DNA of 64,000 nt from the NCBI RefSeq assembly GCF_017377505.1, contig NZ_JAFREN010000004.1, positions 186,001-250,000 on the forward strand, given 5' to 3'. The stretch comes from Enterococcus sp. DIV0212c. GTDB lineage: Bacteria; Bacillota; Bacilli; Lactobacillales; Enterococcaceae. Below the pieces are notes generated by a model. It saw only the letters and a program-made list of their open reading frames with translations, made no database searches and had not been told where the DNA came from. The number at the start of each line of letters is the position of its first letter. Positions within the stretch are counted from its first letter, which is position 1. The translations under genes were made by a program, and so were the position numbers. Positions 8,738-18,473 of this stretch are shown piece after piece.

Positions 8738-8770
8738 AAAGAAAAAAACCTATTCTTTTGTTAGAATAGG
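8738..8770 (-). terminator. Terminator overlapping the comN stop codon
   Basis: Arms CCTATTCT (8749-8756) and AGAATAGG (8763-8770) with a 6-base loop, followed on the minus strand by a seven-T run. The stop codon at 8761-8763 lies inside the hairpin. Confidence 0.8.
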
Positions 8771-9042
8771 TCCGTTAAATCATGCCAATCTTTGATCGTT
8801 AAACTACTTGTTTGTGCAATCAACTGCTGATAATCAAAAAATTCGTTCGGCTCAATATGTAAAATGTCTTCACGACACGCTTTGATCGATGATGGAGATT
8901 TCTTTTTCCAACGATAAGAAACAAGATAATTCATCAATTCTGTTTCATTGACAGATGAATACCCAAGTTGCTGAAACGATCGGCATTTAGCTTTTAGTTC
9001 TTTTTTTAATAAGAACTTTTGATGCCAAGATAGCTTTTCGAT
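8761..9042 (-). CDS. comN: ComN-like post-transcriptional regulator, apparently starting at ATC
   Basis: A 93-residue frame with no ATG, GTG or TTG at its head. Read from the ATC codon at 9040-9042 it gives a protein resembling the post-transcriptional regulator family of B. subtilis ComN/YrzD: LGYSSVNETELMNYL (27-40), YRWKKKSP (43-50), REDILHIEPNEFFDYQQL (57-74). AAGGAGAG lies about 6 bases before the ATC, so initiation there is likely; upstream the frame meets TAA with no other start, and the first downstream ATG (residue 37) would delete half the family. It sits between yajC and adhE; in B. subtilis comN is also close to yajC (yrbF) and tgt. ComN affects localisation of comE mRNA in Bacillus; the role here is inferred. 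Alternatives are a start-codon mutation or sequence error. Confidence 0.75.
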   Translation of the reverse strand: MEKLSWHQKFLLKKELKAKCRSFQQLGYSSVNETELMNYLVSYRWKKKSPSSIKACREDILHIEPNEFFDYQQLIAQTSSLTIKDWHDLTDLF

Positions 9043-9093
9043 GGCCCTCTCCTTCTTTCTAAAAAATAATCTATGTAATTTACTTATATGTTA

Positions 9094-9118
9094 GAAAGAA
9101 AAAATCCCAGCAAGCTGG
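9094..9118 (-). terminator. Short terminator after yajC
   Basis: A weak stem, CCAG-CTTG-CTGG, followed on the minus strand by GATTTTTTC just after the yajC stop. The small stem suggests partial termination, leaving read-through into comN possible. Confidence 0.5.
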
Positions 9119-9121
9119 AAT

Positions 9122-9484
9122 TTATTCTTTCGTTTCATCGTTTTCAGAAATTGTTGTTGGTTCTTCAACAACTGTTTCTTTCGTTTCAACTACAGTTACA
9201 TCATTGTCATTAGCAACAACTGTACCTGGTTTTACTGTTTTGATTGCTGCACGATCAAATTCAAGGATAATTCCTTCACAATCGATCAATACAGTTCTTT
9301 TGTCATTGTCAATTTCAGAGATCACACCATGTAATCCGCCGATCGTTACAACTTCATCGCCCACTTTCATTGCATCTAAAAGTGTTTGACGTTCATTTTG
9401 TTGTTTCTTTTGCGAACGTGTCATAAAAAACATCATTCCTGCTAAAAGAATTAATGGTAAAATAAACGAAAGTCCTCCGCCCAT
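9122..9484 (-). CDS. yajC: Preprotein translocase subunit YajC
   Basis: 120 residues. One N-terminal membrane segment (about 5-22, LSFILPLILLAGMMFFM) is followed by RSQKKQQNERQTLLDAMKVG and a short beta domain (GDEVVTIGGLHGVISEID) typical of YajC, an accessory of the SecDF translocase at the membrane. The C-terminal 35 residues are rich in Glu, Thr and Val and of low complexity, an extension common in lactic acid bacteria. It lies downstream of tgt in the same direction, the classical tgt-yajC order. Confidence 0.95.
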   Translation of the reverse strand: MGGGLSFILPLILLAGMMFFMTRSQKKQQNERQTLLDAMKVGDEVVTIGGLHGVISEIDNDKRTVLIDCEGIILEFDRAAIKTVKPGTVVANDNDVTVVETKETVVEEPTTISENDETKE

Positions 9485-9566
9485 TATCTATTCACCTCTC
9501 TATCGTATAATCACTAGTTTACTGTAACAAAATTTCTCTTGCAACACTAGTCTTTTGATCATTTTT

Positions 9567-10712
<1,146 letters not shown>

Positions 10713-10837
10713 TCATTTTCCTACTTTCTTTTGTAAATTTACACTTTCTTCATCATACTTTTTTTTGTTCGTATTTGCAAGGTTTTAGGGAAATGTTCAG
10801 CAGTACATTGAATTGCTCGAGTTTGTAAGTCTCATAC

Positions 10838-10981
10838 TCATTTTAAATCGGAACAAAAGTCATATTCGTTTGCTTCTTTGCACATTTCACCAAATTCTTC
10901 GCCAATGATCGATAACCAAAGTAACAGGCTATGATTTTGTTCTCCCCATTTTTTGTCCTGGCGTTTCCGTTCGTTAATCAC
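10838..10981 (-). pseudogene. Fragment of a phage MazG-like nucleotide pyrophosphohydrolase
   Basis: A 47-codon open stretch reads VINERKRQDKKWGEQNH followed by LWLSIIGEEFGEMCKEANEY. The ERxRQDxKWGEQNH...WL.I..EEFGEMCK pattern is that of phage-encoded MazG-like proteins, whose EExxE motif binds magnesium. The frame stops at TGA soon after, upstream it meets TAA, and the expected second half of the domain is missing or out of frame. I read it as a relic of a prophage gene, not a working one. Confidence 0.55.
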
Positions 10982-11277
10982 TTTTTCAATCTGTTATTCC
11001 TTCTTTCTTGTTTTGTCCCATAAACGGTGGTTATTAGAACATAGATTTACGTATAAGTTTAGGTAATATTAGGTTAAAACAAAAACCTCTACATAGAGAG
11101 ATTTTCATTTTTACATTAATTCGAGAATTTACCTATACGTAAAACGAATGTTTTTGGTTGAGGTACTTAATTGAATAAAAAGGATAGCTGTCAATTTCCT
11201 TTTTAAATGGCGGGGTTTTTGCTTCGATAAATGGCGGTTTATAATTTAATTCCCCTTATTCAAATAGTTTAAAATGT

Positions 11278-11318
11278 AAAAAAGGAACTGGAATTTTAAC
11301 TTTCCAGTTCCTTTTTTA
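11278..11318. terminator. Bidirectional hairpin at the end of the resolvase pseudogene
   Basis: AAGGAACTGGA pairs with TCCAGTTCCTT around a 9-base loop, flanked by A- and T-runs. The resolvase stop codon (11296-11298) lies in the loop. Confidence 0.75.
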
Positions 11319-11606
11319 TTCGATAAATGGTCACACGGTTTGCTCCAGTCATATTTTGAATGGATGTGATTGGAACCCCCTTTAAAATTAAATCCTTGAT
11401 CTGAAAATAAACCGTTCGATTTTCTGGATTTGTAGTCGTTTCGGAATACTTTATTTGTCTTCCTTTATAGACTTTCTTTTCTTTTGCTCGCTGAATCCCT
11501 TCTAGTTGCCGCTCTTTATTCCAAACTTTTTTTCTCTCGGAATTTCCTCTAAAAGATCCACGAATAACTGAAACCCTAGTTCATTCAACTGTTGATTTTC
11601 AGTCAT
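11296..11606 (-). pseudogene. Serine resolvase, C-terminal remnant with frameshifts
   Basis: Three reading frames must be joined to recover the protein. From an ATG at 11604-11606 comes LFVDLLEEIPREKK; after a shift in a poly-A tract come VWNKERQLEGIQRAKE and KKVYKGRQIKYSE; after a second shift in a T/A run come KGVPITSIQNMTGANRV and TIYRIKKELES with a stop. These are the ERQREGI linker and the C-terminal helix-turn-helix of Tn552/Tn1546-type resolvases. The catalytic N-terminal domain is absent. It is clearly broken and marks an old mobile element. Confidence 0.7.
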
Positions 11607-11787
11607 TTTCTGTATACTTCTTTAAAACTAAATAATTAGTGATTTTAGTTACCGCCATAAAAAAAGAAATTGCATCGCAACCCACAAAAAATAACTCAAT
11701 TTGATTAGGTTGCGAATTAACAGTTTCGTAGCTGAACGCTTTTATTTTCCCTTTATCTAACTGTAAAAATCAATTGTCAAATCAGAT

Positions 11788-12333
11788 TTATTTACGTTTT
11801 AAAACAATCCCAGCGCTCAATTCATCAGTTTCTGGTGAATAGGTATAAATAAATGGCTGTGGATTACCTGGGTTAGCAACACTATCAACATCCCAAAGAA
11901 TAGTATACGTATTTCCACTTTGCGTGAAACCAGTAACCGTATATGTCTGACCATTTGAAATAATAGTATTCTCTGTTATCGTGACTTCAATATCTACTTC
12001 ACCATTGTTACCTACCCAAGCACCTCTTATTGGCACAGGTGTTGCCGCATTAGCATTGTCCCTCACTTCGGAATTAGTATTTTCACTTACCTCAGAGTTG
12101 TTGATGGTCATACTTTGACTAGAATCATTAATCATACCTGAATTGGAATTCTGATCTAAATGAGGATTTTCATTTGATTGTGATGCTACACTCGATGATT
12201 TTTCGTATACCTTTTTTTTCTGTGTACTTTGCGAACTTTGTATGTTAGAACTATCTTTTGTTTCCTTTGGCTTTTCTTCAGAACATCCTACCAAAAATAA
12301 AAATAATAACCCAACAATCCATATGTTTTTCAT
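11788..12333 (-). CDS. Putative lipoprotein with Ser/Asn-rich linker
   Basis: 181 residues from the ATG at 12333, selected because AAAGGAG lies 8 bases before it. Residues 1-18 are a lipoprotein signal with lipobox LFLVGC, so Cys18 would carry the lipid. Residues 19-100 are low complexity (Ser, Asn, Gln, Lys), a flexible tether. The last 75 residues form a small beta-rich domain (GAWVGNNGEVDIEVTITEN, then YTVTGF and IYTYSPETDELSAG). I do not recognise the domain. It stands alone, beside decayed mobile DNA, with 440 bases of empty DNA upstream of its start before the next hairpin. Confidence 0.75.
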   Translation of the reverse strand: MKNIWIVGLLFLFLVGCSEEKPKETKDSSNIQSSQSTQKKKVYEKSSSVASQSNENPHLDQNSNSGMINDSSQSMTINNSEVSENTNSEVRDNANAATPVPIRGAWVGNNGEVDIEVTITENTIISNGQTYTVTGFTQSGNTYTILWDVDSVANPGNPQPFIYTYSPETDELSAGIVLKRK

Positions 12334-12888
12334 ATTAAACACTCCTTTTCTTTTGTAACACAATTGTAACACAAACGAAATGATTTGGAAATGTTCATTT
12401 TATTAATTTTCTTTTAAGATCTTAACTCTATACCTAAAGCTTACTTGGTGTACCGGCTGTCATTTTCTTATTAAATAGCTATCCTTAAAGGATAAAAATT
12501 ACACATTTATTGGACCTGACTGTTCCATATCTTGAAGGATTTAATGATAAAACATCATCTATGAAAGTTACTAAAAATTAATAACACGTACAATTAGTAA
12601 TTAAATAAACTTACTTTAAATCAATCTAAATTGAAACAAAATTGAGCAGACTCTTATGATTGTAAATTTTGATAGCCTATTGACGTGATTCTTGTAGGTA
12701 TAATTTATCTGATCAATACTTTTAAGTTTTGATAGCTTCCATTTTAAAACTAAGAAAAAAATTTTATAAACGCTTCTTTTAACAATTGTAGGTTATTGTG
12801 CGATATTTTTTTATATTTGAACTACAAAAAAAGTAGCTACATTAATTTGTAGCTACTTTAAAAGGTTAGATATTTTTATTTATGCTAT
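12334..12888. other. Intergenic region without recognisable gene
   Basis: A/T-rich stretch. The only clear structure is the terminator at 12824-12859. The part near 12340-12400 should hold the lipoprotein promoter, but no hexamer pair stood out. No coding potential was recognised. Confidence 0.6.
12824..12859 (-). terminator. Terminator of the ChW-repeat gene
   Basis: Twelve-base perfect arms (12830-12841 and 12848-12859) around a 6-base loop, with seven T's after it on the minus strand. Confidence 0.85.
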
Positions 12889-13492
12889 TTAGCTATAAGA
12901 TAATAAAACTTGTATACCTTCCAGTCGCCTGGCTTGTCCAGTTGTTCCTGCAACATCTCCATTTCTAACCCAAGGTAACCCACCTTTCCCTTGTACATGA
13001 GCTCTGTAAATTACATAAAGTTTTTTAGTTGCTTTAATTTGTACGGCTTCGCTTCGTAAACCCGATCCTTGAGAGCCTGCTACACCACCTTCTTGTCTCC
13101 AAGATTGCCATCCTTGACCTTGAACATGCATCCGGTAAGTTACTGTTCCTTTCGGATGAGACACCAATAGTTGCATAGCTTCAAGACGCAAACCTAACCC
13201 AGTAGAACCTAATGTAATCATCAGTACTGTAATAGCCTGACCAACCGTATTTCTGGATGTAATCTCGAGCAAGAAGTACTGGTCGAGAAGCTCTAATTGA
13301 GTAATCCGAACTATCACCAACAAAAGTATAACCTTCTGGTAGTAATTGTTTCGCTTGGCTGTATTCTTCTGTAGACATTTTAATTCCTTGAAGTACCCTT
13401 TCTTCCTCAGCATGATACTGATCAGGGGATACAAGCAATGCGAAACTAACCAACAAAAGAAACACAACAACAAAAAAGTGATCTCGCTTCAT
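12889..13492 (-). pseudogene. Secreted ChW-repeat protein interrupted by a frameshift
   Basis: The first frame (13492 down to a stop at 13181) encodes a signal peptide (MKRDHFFVVVFLLLVSFALL), a short unknown region with MSTEEYSQAKQLLPEGYTF, and DYIQKYGWSGYYSTDD. The second frame, open to 12889, continues with TLGSTGLGLRLEAMQLL and two further repeats of the form YRMHVQGQGWQSW-(x)-GGVAGSQGSGLRSEAVQI. These are clostridial hydrophobic-W (ChW) repeats, found on secreted or surface proteins. The first repeat is split by the change of frame around 13210-13250; one extra base there explains it. Intact, the protein would be about 200 residues with three ChW repeats. It may be a true pseudogene, a phase-variable gene or a sequence error. 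Confidence 0.7.
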
Positions 13493-13603
13493 CTAAGCAA
13501 AATCACTTTTAACTACTTACTAACCTGATATAAAATGTATCGTTCATTCCTTAACCTAAAACTAAGGTTTTACGGGCTTTGTTTAGGATATCCTTAGAAC
13601 AAT

Positions 13604-13649
13604 AAAAACTGGAGATCAGCGTTCAAAAACTCCGTTCTCCAGTTTTTTT
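13604..13649. terminator. Terminator of the glycerol dehydrogenase-like gene
   Basis: AAAAACTGGAGA pairs with TCTCCAGTTTTT across a 20-base loop; T-runs occur on both strands, so it can stop transcripts from either side. Confidence 0.8.
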
Positions 13650-13666
13650 GATTTTTTCAACTTCAC

Positions 13667-14755
13667 TTATCTACTGCTCATCGCTGTTTCAAGTTCGATC
13701 ATTGCTGTTTTTACAATTTCTGGTGTGATCTTTTCTTTCATATAATGAATGGTTTCGTGCGGCTCAGCAGCACGTTCAGCAACACGCTGATAATCATCCT
13801 CTGATAAATACATCTTCATTTTCTTTAGTGAAATAGGTAAATCAAGACTGCGGTAAAACGGAATTAGCTGCTCGATTTCTGACCATTTATTTTCGATCAC
13901 TAACTGAACCAAAACACCATACGCAACTTTATTGCCATGAAGTTGGTGGTGGCTCTCTGGTAAAATAGTCAATGCATCATGAATCGAGTGCGCTCCAGAT
14001 GTTCGACCATAATCATCACCGAATCCACCAACCATCCCGCCAAGTAAAATATTCGTTTCTACGACATTTAAAAAGGCTTGATTGATTTCTTTTTCTTTCA
14101 TCGCATTGAGCGCGTCTTGACTATCAGCAAGTAAAACGTCTCGGCATTTTTTAGCTGCGAACGCAGATACCTGGATCTCGATCGGCTGTGCTGATAATTG
14201 GGAGATCATTGCATCTGCTTCATACCATTTAGCCACAGTATCGCCGATCCCTGCGATCATCAACTCGATTGGTGAATCCAAGATCACTTTAGGCTCAATC
14301 AACACTAATGCATTACTTTTAGCAAAAACATCATAGCGATCCATAGCGCCATCATTTTTGTATATCACACTTAATGGTGTATACGCAGCACAAGTTGCAG
14401 CTAGTGTTGGTAAAATCAAGATAGGCGTATCACATTGATTCGCTACAGCTTTACCTAAATCTGCAATTTTCCCACCTCCAACAGCGATGATTGCTTCTAA
14501 TTGCTCTTGTTCAAAAATTTGCTTTAACGCTATCGTCTGCTCATCCGTACATTCTCCGCCATAATAGACAAAGTGCGCATCTATATTCATTAATGTAGGA
14601 AAATACGGTTTCGCCGCTTCCCATGAATCTTTCCCATGTAAAACCATTACTCGTTTGATCTTTCTTCTATTTAAATGTTCTTCTAAATCATCCCACGCAC
14701 CAACTCGGCATTCATATTCTTGCGGCGCTCCTCTTACTATCAATGATTGATTCAT
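13667..14755 (-). CDS. gldA: Iron-containing alcohol dehydrogenase, GldA-like
   Basis: 362 residues, the usual size for glycerol dehydrogenases. The NAD-binding loop is AVGGGKIADLGKAVA (near residue 95), followed by LPTLAATCAAYTPLSVIY. Metal ligands of the family can be placed at the aspartate in GIGDTVAKWYEA (about 172), the histidine in GAHSIHDAL (about 258) and the histidine in LHGNKVAYG (about 274). GldA oxidises glycerol to dihydroxyacetone with NAD; related enterococcal enzymes act on other polyols or hydroxyketones, so the substrate is inferred. No dihydroxyacetone kinase genes flank it, which weakens the strict glycerol assignment. It is divergent from the amino-acid ABC transporter. 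Confidence 0.82.
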   Translation of the reverse strand: MNQSLIVRGAPQEYECRVGAWDDLEEHLNRRKIKRVMVLHGKDSWEAAKPYFPTLMNIDAHFVYYGGECTDEQTIALKQIFEQEQLEAIIAVGGGKIADLGKAVANQCDTPILILPTLAATCAAYTPLSVIYKNDGAMDRYDVFAKSNALVLIEPKVILDSPIELMIAGIGDTVAKWYEADAMISQLSAQPIEIQVSAFAAKKCRDVLLADSQDALNAMKEKEINQAFLNVVETNILLGGMVGGFGDDYGRTSGAHSIHDALTILPESHHQLHGNKVAYGVLVQLVIENKWSEIEQLIPFYRSLDLPISLKKMKMYLSEDDYQRVAERAAEPHETIHYMKEKITPEIVKTAMIELETAMSSR

Positions 14756-14979
14756 TCTTCTCGACCTTCCATTTTTTACTTATTTTTATGCAAAAGTGAA
14801 AATTTATAAATTCTTTGGTAAAATTCACTTTTCCTTTCCCTTAATCTATGATATGATAAAACACATCCAAAAACAATAAATTTTTATACATTTATACACG
14901 TTTTTTAGAATATTTATTGAAAAACTAAGCAGTTGTACTTACTCAACTGTTATCACTCTATTATAAAGGAGAAGAACAA

Positions 14980-16443
14980 ATGAAATTATGTAAAAAAACC
15001 TTAGCACTTATTATTCCTATATTGCTGGTACTACTCACTTTTCTTCCTGTAACTACAGCAATCGCCGAAGAACCAGATCCAGTCTATGACAGCATCATGA
15101 AACGAGGGGAATTGATTGTTGGTCTATCCGCTGATTATGCACCATATGAATTTCATGCAGATGTTGACGGTAAAGATCAAGTGGTCGGTTTCGACATCTC
15201 GATCGCACAAAAAATCGCTGACGATCTTGGCGTTAAACTAAAAATCGAAGAATTGGGTTTTGATGCATTATTAGGTGCCTTGAAAACCGGCAAAATCGAT
15301 TTGATTATTTCAGGGATGGCACCAACACCTGAACGACTGCAAGAAGTTAATTTTTCAACACCTTACATGACTGTCCAACAAAAAGTTGTCGTGAGAAAAG
15401 CGGACAAAGATCAATTCCAATCAACAAAAGATTTTGATGGTGTGAAAGTTGGCGTCCAAAAACAAACGACACAAGAAGAACTAGCAAAAACAGAACTTGT
15501 CGGTTCAATTCCAACTTCTTTGCAAAAAGTACCAGATATCATCATGAACTTAAAAAATAAAAAAGTGGATGCTGCGGTTCTGGAAGGACCAGTTGCTGAA
15601 GCTTATGTTGACCGTGATAAAGAATTGGCATTTGCAGACGTATCGTTTGAACAAGGCCAAAAAGATGCTGCTGTTGCGATTCCTAAAAATGCACCTATTT
15701 TAGAACAAAAAGTCAACGCTTCAATTAAAACCATCAATGATAATAATTTACTTGATGGTTATAAAAAAGAAGCTGGTAAATTAATGTTTACAGACGATGA
15801 AAGCTTCCTTGGAAAATACGGAAAATTTTACATCAGCGGTGCTGGTTATACAATTTTCTTAGCCTTTATGGGTGTATTGTTTGGTGCTATTCTAGGTGGC
15901 TTACTTGCTCTAATGAAGTTATCAAAATCAAAAATTTTACGTGGAATTGCGATCTGCTATATTGAATATGTTCGTGGTACACCGTTATTAGTTCAAATCT
16001 TTATCGTCTATTTCGGTACAGGAGTTCTAGGTTTAGATTTATCGAAAATCGCTGCTGGTTGTATCGCTCTTGCATTAAACAGTGGTGCTTATGTTGCTGA
16101 AATCGTTCGTGCCGGAATCAACGCCGTCAACAAAGGGCAATTAGAAGCTGCACGTTCTCTTGGTATGAATCAACCACAAGCGATGCGTTACATCATTTTA
16201 CCGCAAGCAATCAAAAATATCTTACCTGCTTTAGGAAATGAATTTGTCACTGTAATCAAAGAATCTTCTGTCGTTTCAGTTATCGGCGTTTCAGAATTGA
16301 TTTTCCAAGCCGGCAATGTACAAGGAGCTAGCTTTAAACCATTCTTACCGTATCTCGTGGTATCATTGATTTACTTTGTTTTAACCTTTACCATTTCACG
16401 CCTGTTAGGTGTTGCTGAAAGGAGAATGAGCACTAGTGATTAA
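14980..16443 (+). CDS. glnP: Polar amino-acid ABC transporter, substrate-binding/permease fusion
   Basis: 487 residues. A signal segment (about 8-28) is followed by a periplasmic-type binding domain (about 35-265: [30 protein letters not shown]) and a permease domain (about 275-480) with at least four membrane helices and the [22 protein letters not shown] loop that docks the ATPase. Fusions of this kind are GlnP-type importers of glutamine or glutamate in lactic acid bacteria. AAGGAG lies 9 bases upstream of the ATG. Its stop overlaps the start of the ATPase gene by 8 bases, so the two are coupled. Only one binding domain is present; some GlnP proteins have two. Confidence 0.9.
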   Translation: MKLCKKTLALIIPILLVLLTFLPVTTAIAEEPDPVYDSIMKRGELIVGLSADYAPYEFHADVDGKDQVVGFDISIAQKIADDLGVKLKIEELGFDALLGALKTGKIDLIISGMAPTPERLQEVNFSTPYMTVQQKVVVRKADKDQFQSTKDFDGVKVGVQKQTTQEELAKTELVGSIPTSLQKVPDIIMNLKNKKVDAAVLEGPVAEAYVDRDKELAFADVSFEQGQKDAAVAIPKNAPILEQKVNASIKTINDNNLLDGYKKEAGKLMFTDDESFLGKYGKFYISGAGYTIFLAFMGVLFGAILGGLLALMKLSKSKILRGIAICYIEYVRGTPLLVQIFIVYFGTGVLGLDLSKIAAGCIALALNSGAYVAEIVRAGINAVNKGQLEAARSLGMNQPQAMRYIILPQAIKNILPALGNEFVTVIKESSVVSVIGVSELIFQAGNVQGASFKPFLPYLVVSLIYFVLTFTISRLLGVAERRMSTSD

Positions 16444-17158
16444 TATTAAAAACTTACACAAAACCTTTGGGAAAAATGAAGTCTTAAAAGGCATCGATCT
16501 AGATGTAAAAGCTGGAGAAGTGGTCGTAATCATCGGCCCTTCTGGCAGTGGGAAAAGTACTTTCCTACGTTGTTTGAACTTATTAGAACAACCAACAGAC
16601 GGAACGATCGAATTTGAAGGAAAAAATTTATTGGATAAAGAGACAGACATCGATGCTCTTCGTCAAAAAATGGGGATGGTCTTCCAAAATTTCAATTTAT
16701 TTCCCCATAAAACAGTTTTAGATAATTTAACGATTAGTCCAATCAAAGTCAAAAAAGAAACAACTGAAGCCGCAAAAGAAAAAGCTCTCGCTTTATTAGA
16801 ACAAGTTGGTTTAAAAGATAAAGCAACTAGCTATCCTTCCAGTCTTTCTGGTGGGCAACAACAACGAGTAGCCATTGCGCGTGCCTTAGCAATGAATCCT
16901 GATGTAATGCTCTTCGATGAACCAACCTCTGCACTTGATCCAGAAATGGTCGGTGAAGTTTTAGCTGTTATGAAAGCTTTGGCAGTTGAAGGCATGACGA
17001 TGGTCGTTGTAACACATGAAATGGGCTTCGCTCGTGAAGTAGCGGATCGTGTGATTTTCATGGATGCTGGAATCATTCAAGAAGAAGGCACCCCAGAAGA
17101 AATTTTTGGACAACCGAAAAATCCAAGAACACAAGACTTTTTAAGAAAAGTTTTATAA
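16436..17158 (+). CDS. glnQ: Polar amino-acid ABC transporter ATP-binding protein
   Basis: 240 residues starting at GTG within the end of the permease gene. Walker [10 protein letters not shown] (about 33-41), Q-loop [12 protein letters not shown], signature LSGGQQQR, Walker [14 protein letters not shown] and switch histidine in VVTHEMGF are complete, and the sequence is of the GlnQ/HisP type. It energises glutamine-type uptake by the fusion permease just upstream. Downstream lies a strong hairpin (17166-17207). Confidence 0.95.
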   Translation: MINIKNLHKTFGKNEVLKGIDLDVKAGEVVVIIGPSGSGKSTFLRCLNLLEQPTDGTIEFEGKNLLDKETDIDALRQKMGMVFQNFNLFPHKTVLDNLTISPIKVKKETTEAAKEKALALLEQVGLKDKATSYPSSLSGGQQQRVAIARALAMNPDVMLFDEPTSALDPEMVGEVLAVMKALAVEGMTMVVVTHEMGFAREVADRVIFMDAGIIQEEGTPEEIFGQPKNPRTQDFLRKVL

Positions 17159-17165
17159 AAATCGA

Positions 17166-17207
17166 AAGAGGACAAAGCAAGTATAAACAAACTTGCTTTG
17201 TCCTCTT
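17166..17207 (+). terminator. Hairpin after glnQ
   Basis: Seventeen-base perfect arms (17166-17182 and 17191-17207) and an 8-base loop, right after the stop codon. No T-run follows on the plus strand, so it may be a poor terminator or an RNA-stabilising end. Confidence 0.65.
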
Positions 17208-17258
17208 AAATAAATAGTATAGAATAATAGAGAGCAACAAGTAATTGGAGGTAAAAAC

Positions 17259-18410
17259 ATGAATCGTTCAAACATTGCAAAAAAACATCAGCAACCTGCT
17301 GAGAATATCTTGATGGATATCGCTACATTAGCGAAACAAGTACCAGATTTACTGGATTTATCGATTGGTGATCCAGATTTGATTACTAACGAAAAAATCA
17401 TTGATGCCGCTTTTACGGATGTCAAAAATGGGCATACTAAATATACAGCATCTGGCGGCAGTCAAGAATTTATTGATACTGTGGTTGACTTTTATCAAAA
17501 ACAGTACGGACTTTCATTTAAGCCAAACCAAGTTCGTGCCACAGTTGGCGCTTTACATGGGATATATTTAACCTTGCAAGTCATTCTTGATCCAGGAGAT
17601 GAGGTTATTATCCATGAACCTTATTTTTCTCCTTACAAAGACCAAGTTATTTTCGCTGGTGGAACCCCTGTATTTATCCCTACCTATGAAGAAGATGGTT
17701 TTCAAATCAATATTGATGTATTGAAAACGGCAATCACGGATAAGACCAAAGCCATCATCATCAACTCGCCCAATAATCCAACTGGAGCGGTTTTCTCAGC
17801 GGAAACCTTTAAAGCAATTGCTGATCTTGCTATCGAGCATGATTTTTATATTCTTTCTGATGAAGTTTACGAAGCCTTTTGCTTTTATGATGATTTTGTC
17901 CCGATGGCAACTTTTGCACCTGAAAATACAATTACTTTTAGTAGCTTCTCTAAAGCTTTTGCAATGACTGGCTGGCGAATCGGATACATGATCGCTCCTG
18001 ACTATATCAATGAGGCTGCAAAACTGATCAATGAAAGTATCACTTATTCTGCTCCAAGTCCTTCACAGCAGGCAGGAATCTTTGCCTTAAATCATGCAGA
18101 TACTTTGGTACCAGCTGTAGTTTCAGTCTTTAAAGAGCGTTTGGAGTACATTGCCAAACGAGTTGAAAAGATTCCATTTCTTTCTCTTCATCCAGTTAAA
18201 GGCAGCATGTATGCCTTCATCAATATTTCTAAAACTGGACTGACTTCTGTTCCTTTTGTTGAAAAAGTATTGAAAGAAACAAATGTTTTGATGATTCCCG
18301 GAAAGGCTTTTGGCGAAACGACTGGAGATGAGTATGTTCGTTTGGCTGCAACACAAAACCTTGACGTGTTGAAAAAAGCATTTGATCGAATTGAAAAGAT
18401 GCGTTTTTAA
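17259..18410 (+). CDS. PLP-dependent aminotransferase, class I/II
   Basis: 383 residues. Fold type I features are seen: NSPNNPTGAVFS (near 170-181), the DEVYEAFCF segment, the Schiff-base lysine in FSSFSKAFAMTGWRIGY (near 231), and a C-terminal arginine in GDEYVRLAAT. This is the AspC/PatA-like branch acting on aromatic, aspartate or N-acetyl-diaminopimelate substrates; the exact substrate cannot be read. GGAGG is 7 bases before the ATG. It follows an amino-acid transporter in the same direction but with its own terminator pair, so it is probably a separate unit. Confidence 0.92.
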   Translation: MNRSNIAKKHQQPAENILMDIATLAKQVPDLLDLSIGDPDLITNEKIIDAAFTDVKNGHTKYTASGGSQEFIDTVVDFYQKQYGLSFKPNQVRATVGALHGIYLTLQVILDPGDEVIIHEPYFSPYKDQVIFAGGTPVFIPTYEEDGFQINIDVLKTAITDKTKAIIINSPNNPTGAVFSAETFKAIADLAIEHDFYILSDEVYEAFCFYDDFVPMATFAPENTITFSSFSKAFAMTGWRIGYMIAPDYINEAAKLINESITYSAPSPSQQAGIFALNHADTLVPAVVSVFKERLEYIAKRVEKIPFLSLHPVKGSMYAFINISKTGLTSVPFVEKVLKETNVLMIPGKAFGETTGDEYVRLAATQNLDVLKKAFDRIEKMRF

Positions 18411-18413
18411 ATA

Positions 18414-18463
18414 AAAAGTTTTGCTTTTCCCATAAACTGTAAGGGAAGAAGCAAAACTTTTTT
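18414..18463. terminator. Terminator between aminotransferase and the SipW operon
   Basis: AAAAAGTTTTGCTTTTCCC pairs with GGGAAGAAGCAAAACTTTTTT with one bulge. It lies at a convergent gene junction, so it probably serves both strands. Confidence 0.8.
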
Positions 18464-18473
18464 GTTTATATCC

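Larger units (their letters stand above)
10713..11787. other. Gene-free stretch with decayed accessory DNA
   Basis: About 1.1 kb with no intact gene between tgt and the lipoprotein gene. It holds a MazG-like phage fragment (10838-10981), a resolvase pseudogene (11296-11606), a distant 10-base inverted repeat (11046-11055 and 11134-11143), the word AAATGGCGG twice (around 11205-11245) and a terminator (11278-11318). It looks like the remains of a mobile element. Confidence 0.7.

Noticed and set aside
17166..17207. Palindrome after glnQ as an attachment site
   Set aside because: It is a simple stem-loop directly after a stop codon; a transcript end is the simpler reading.
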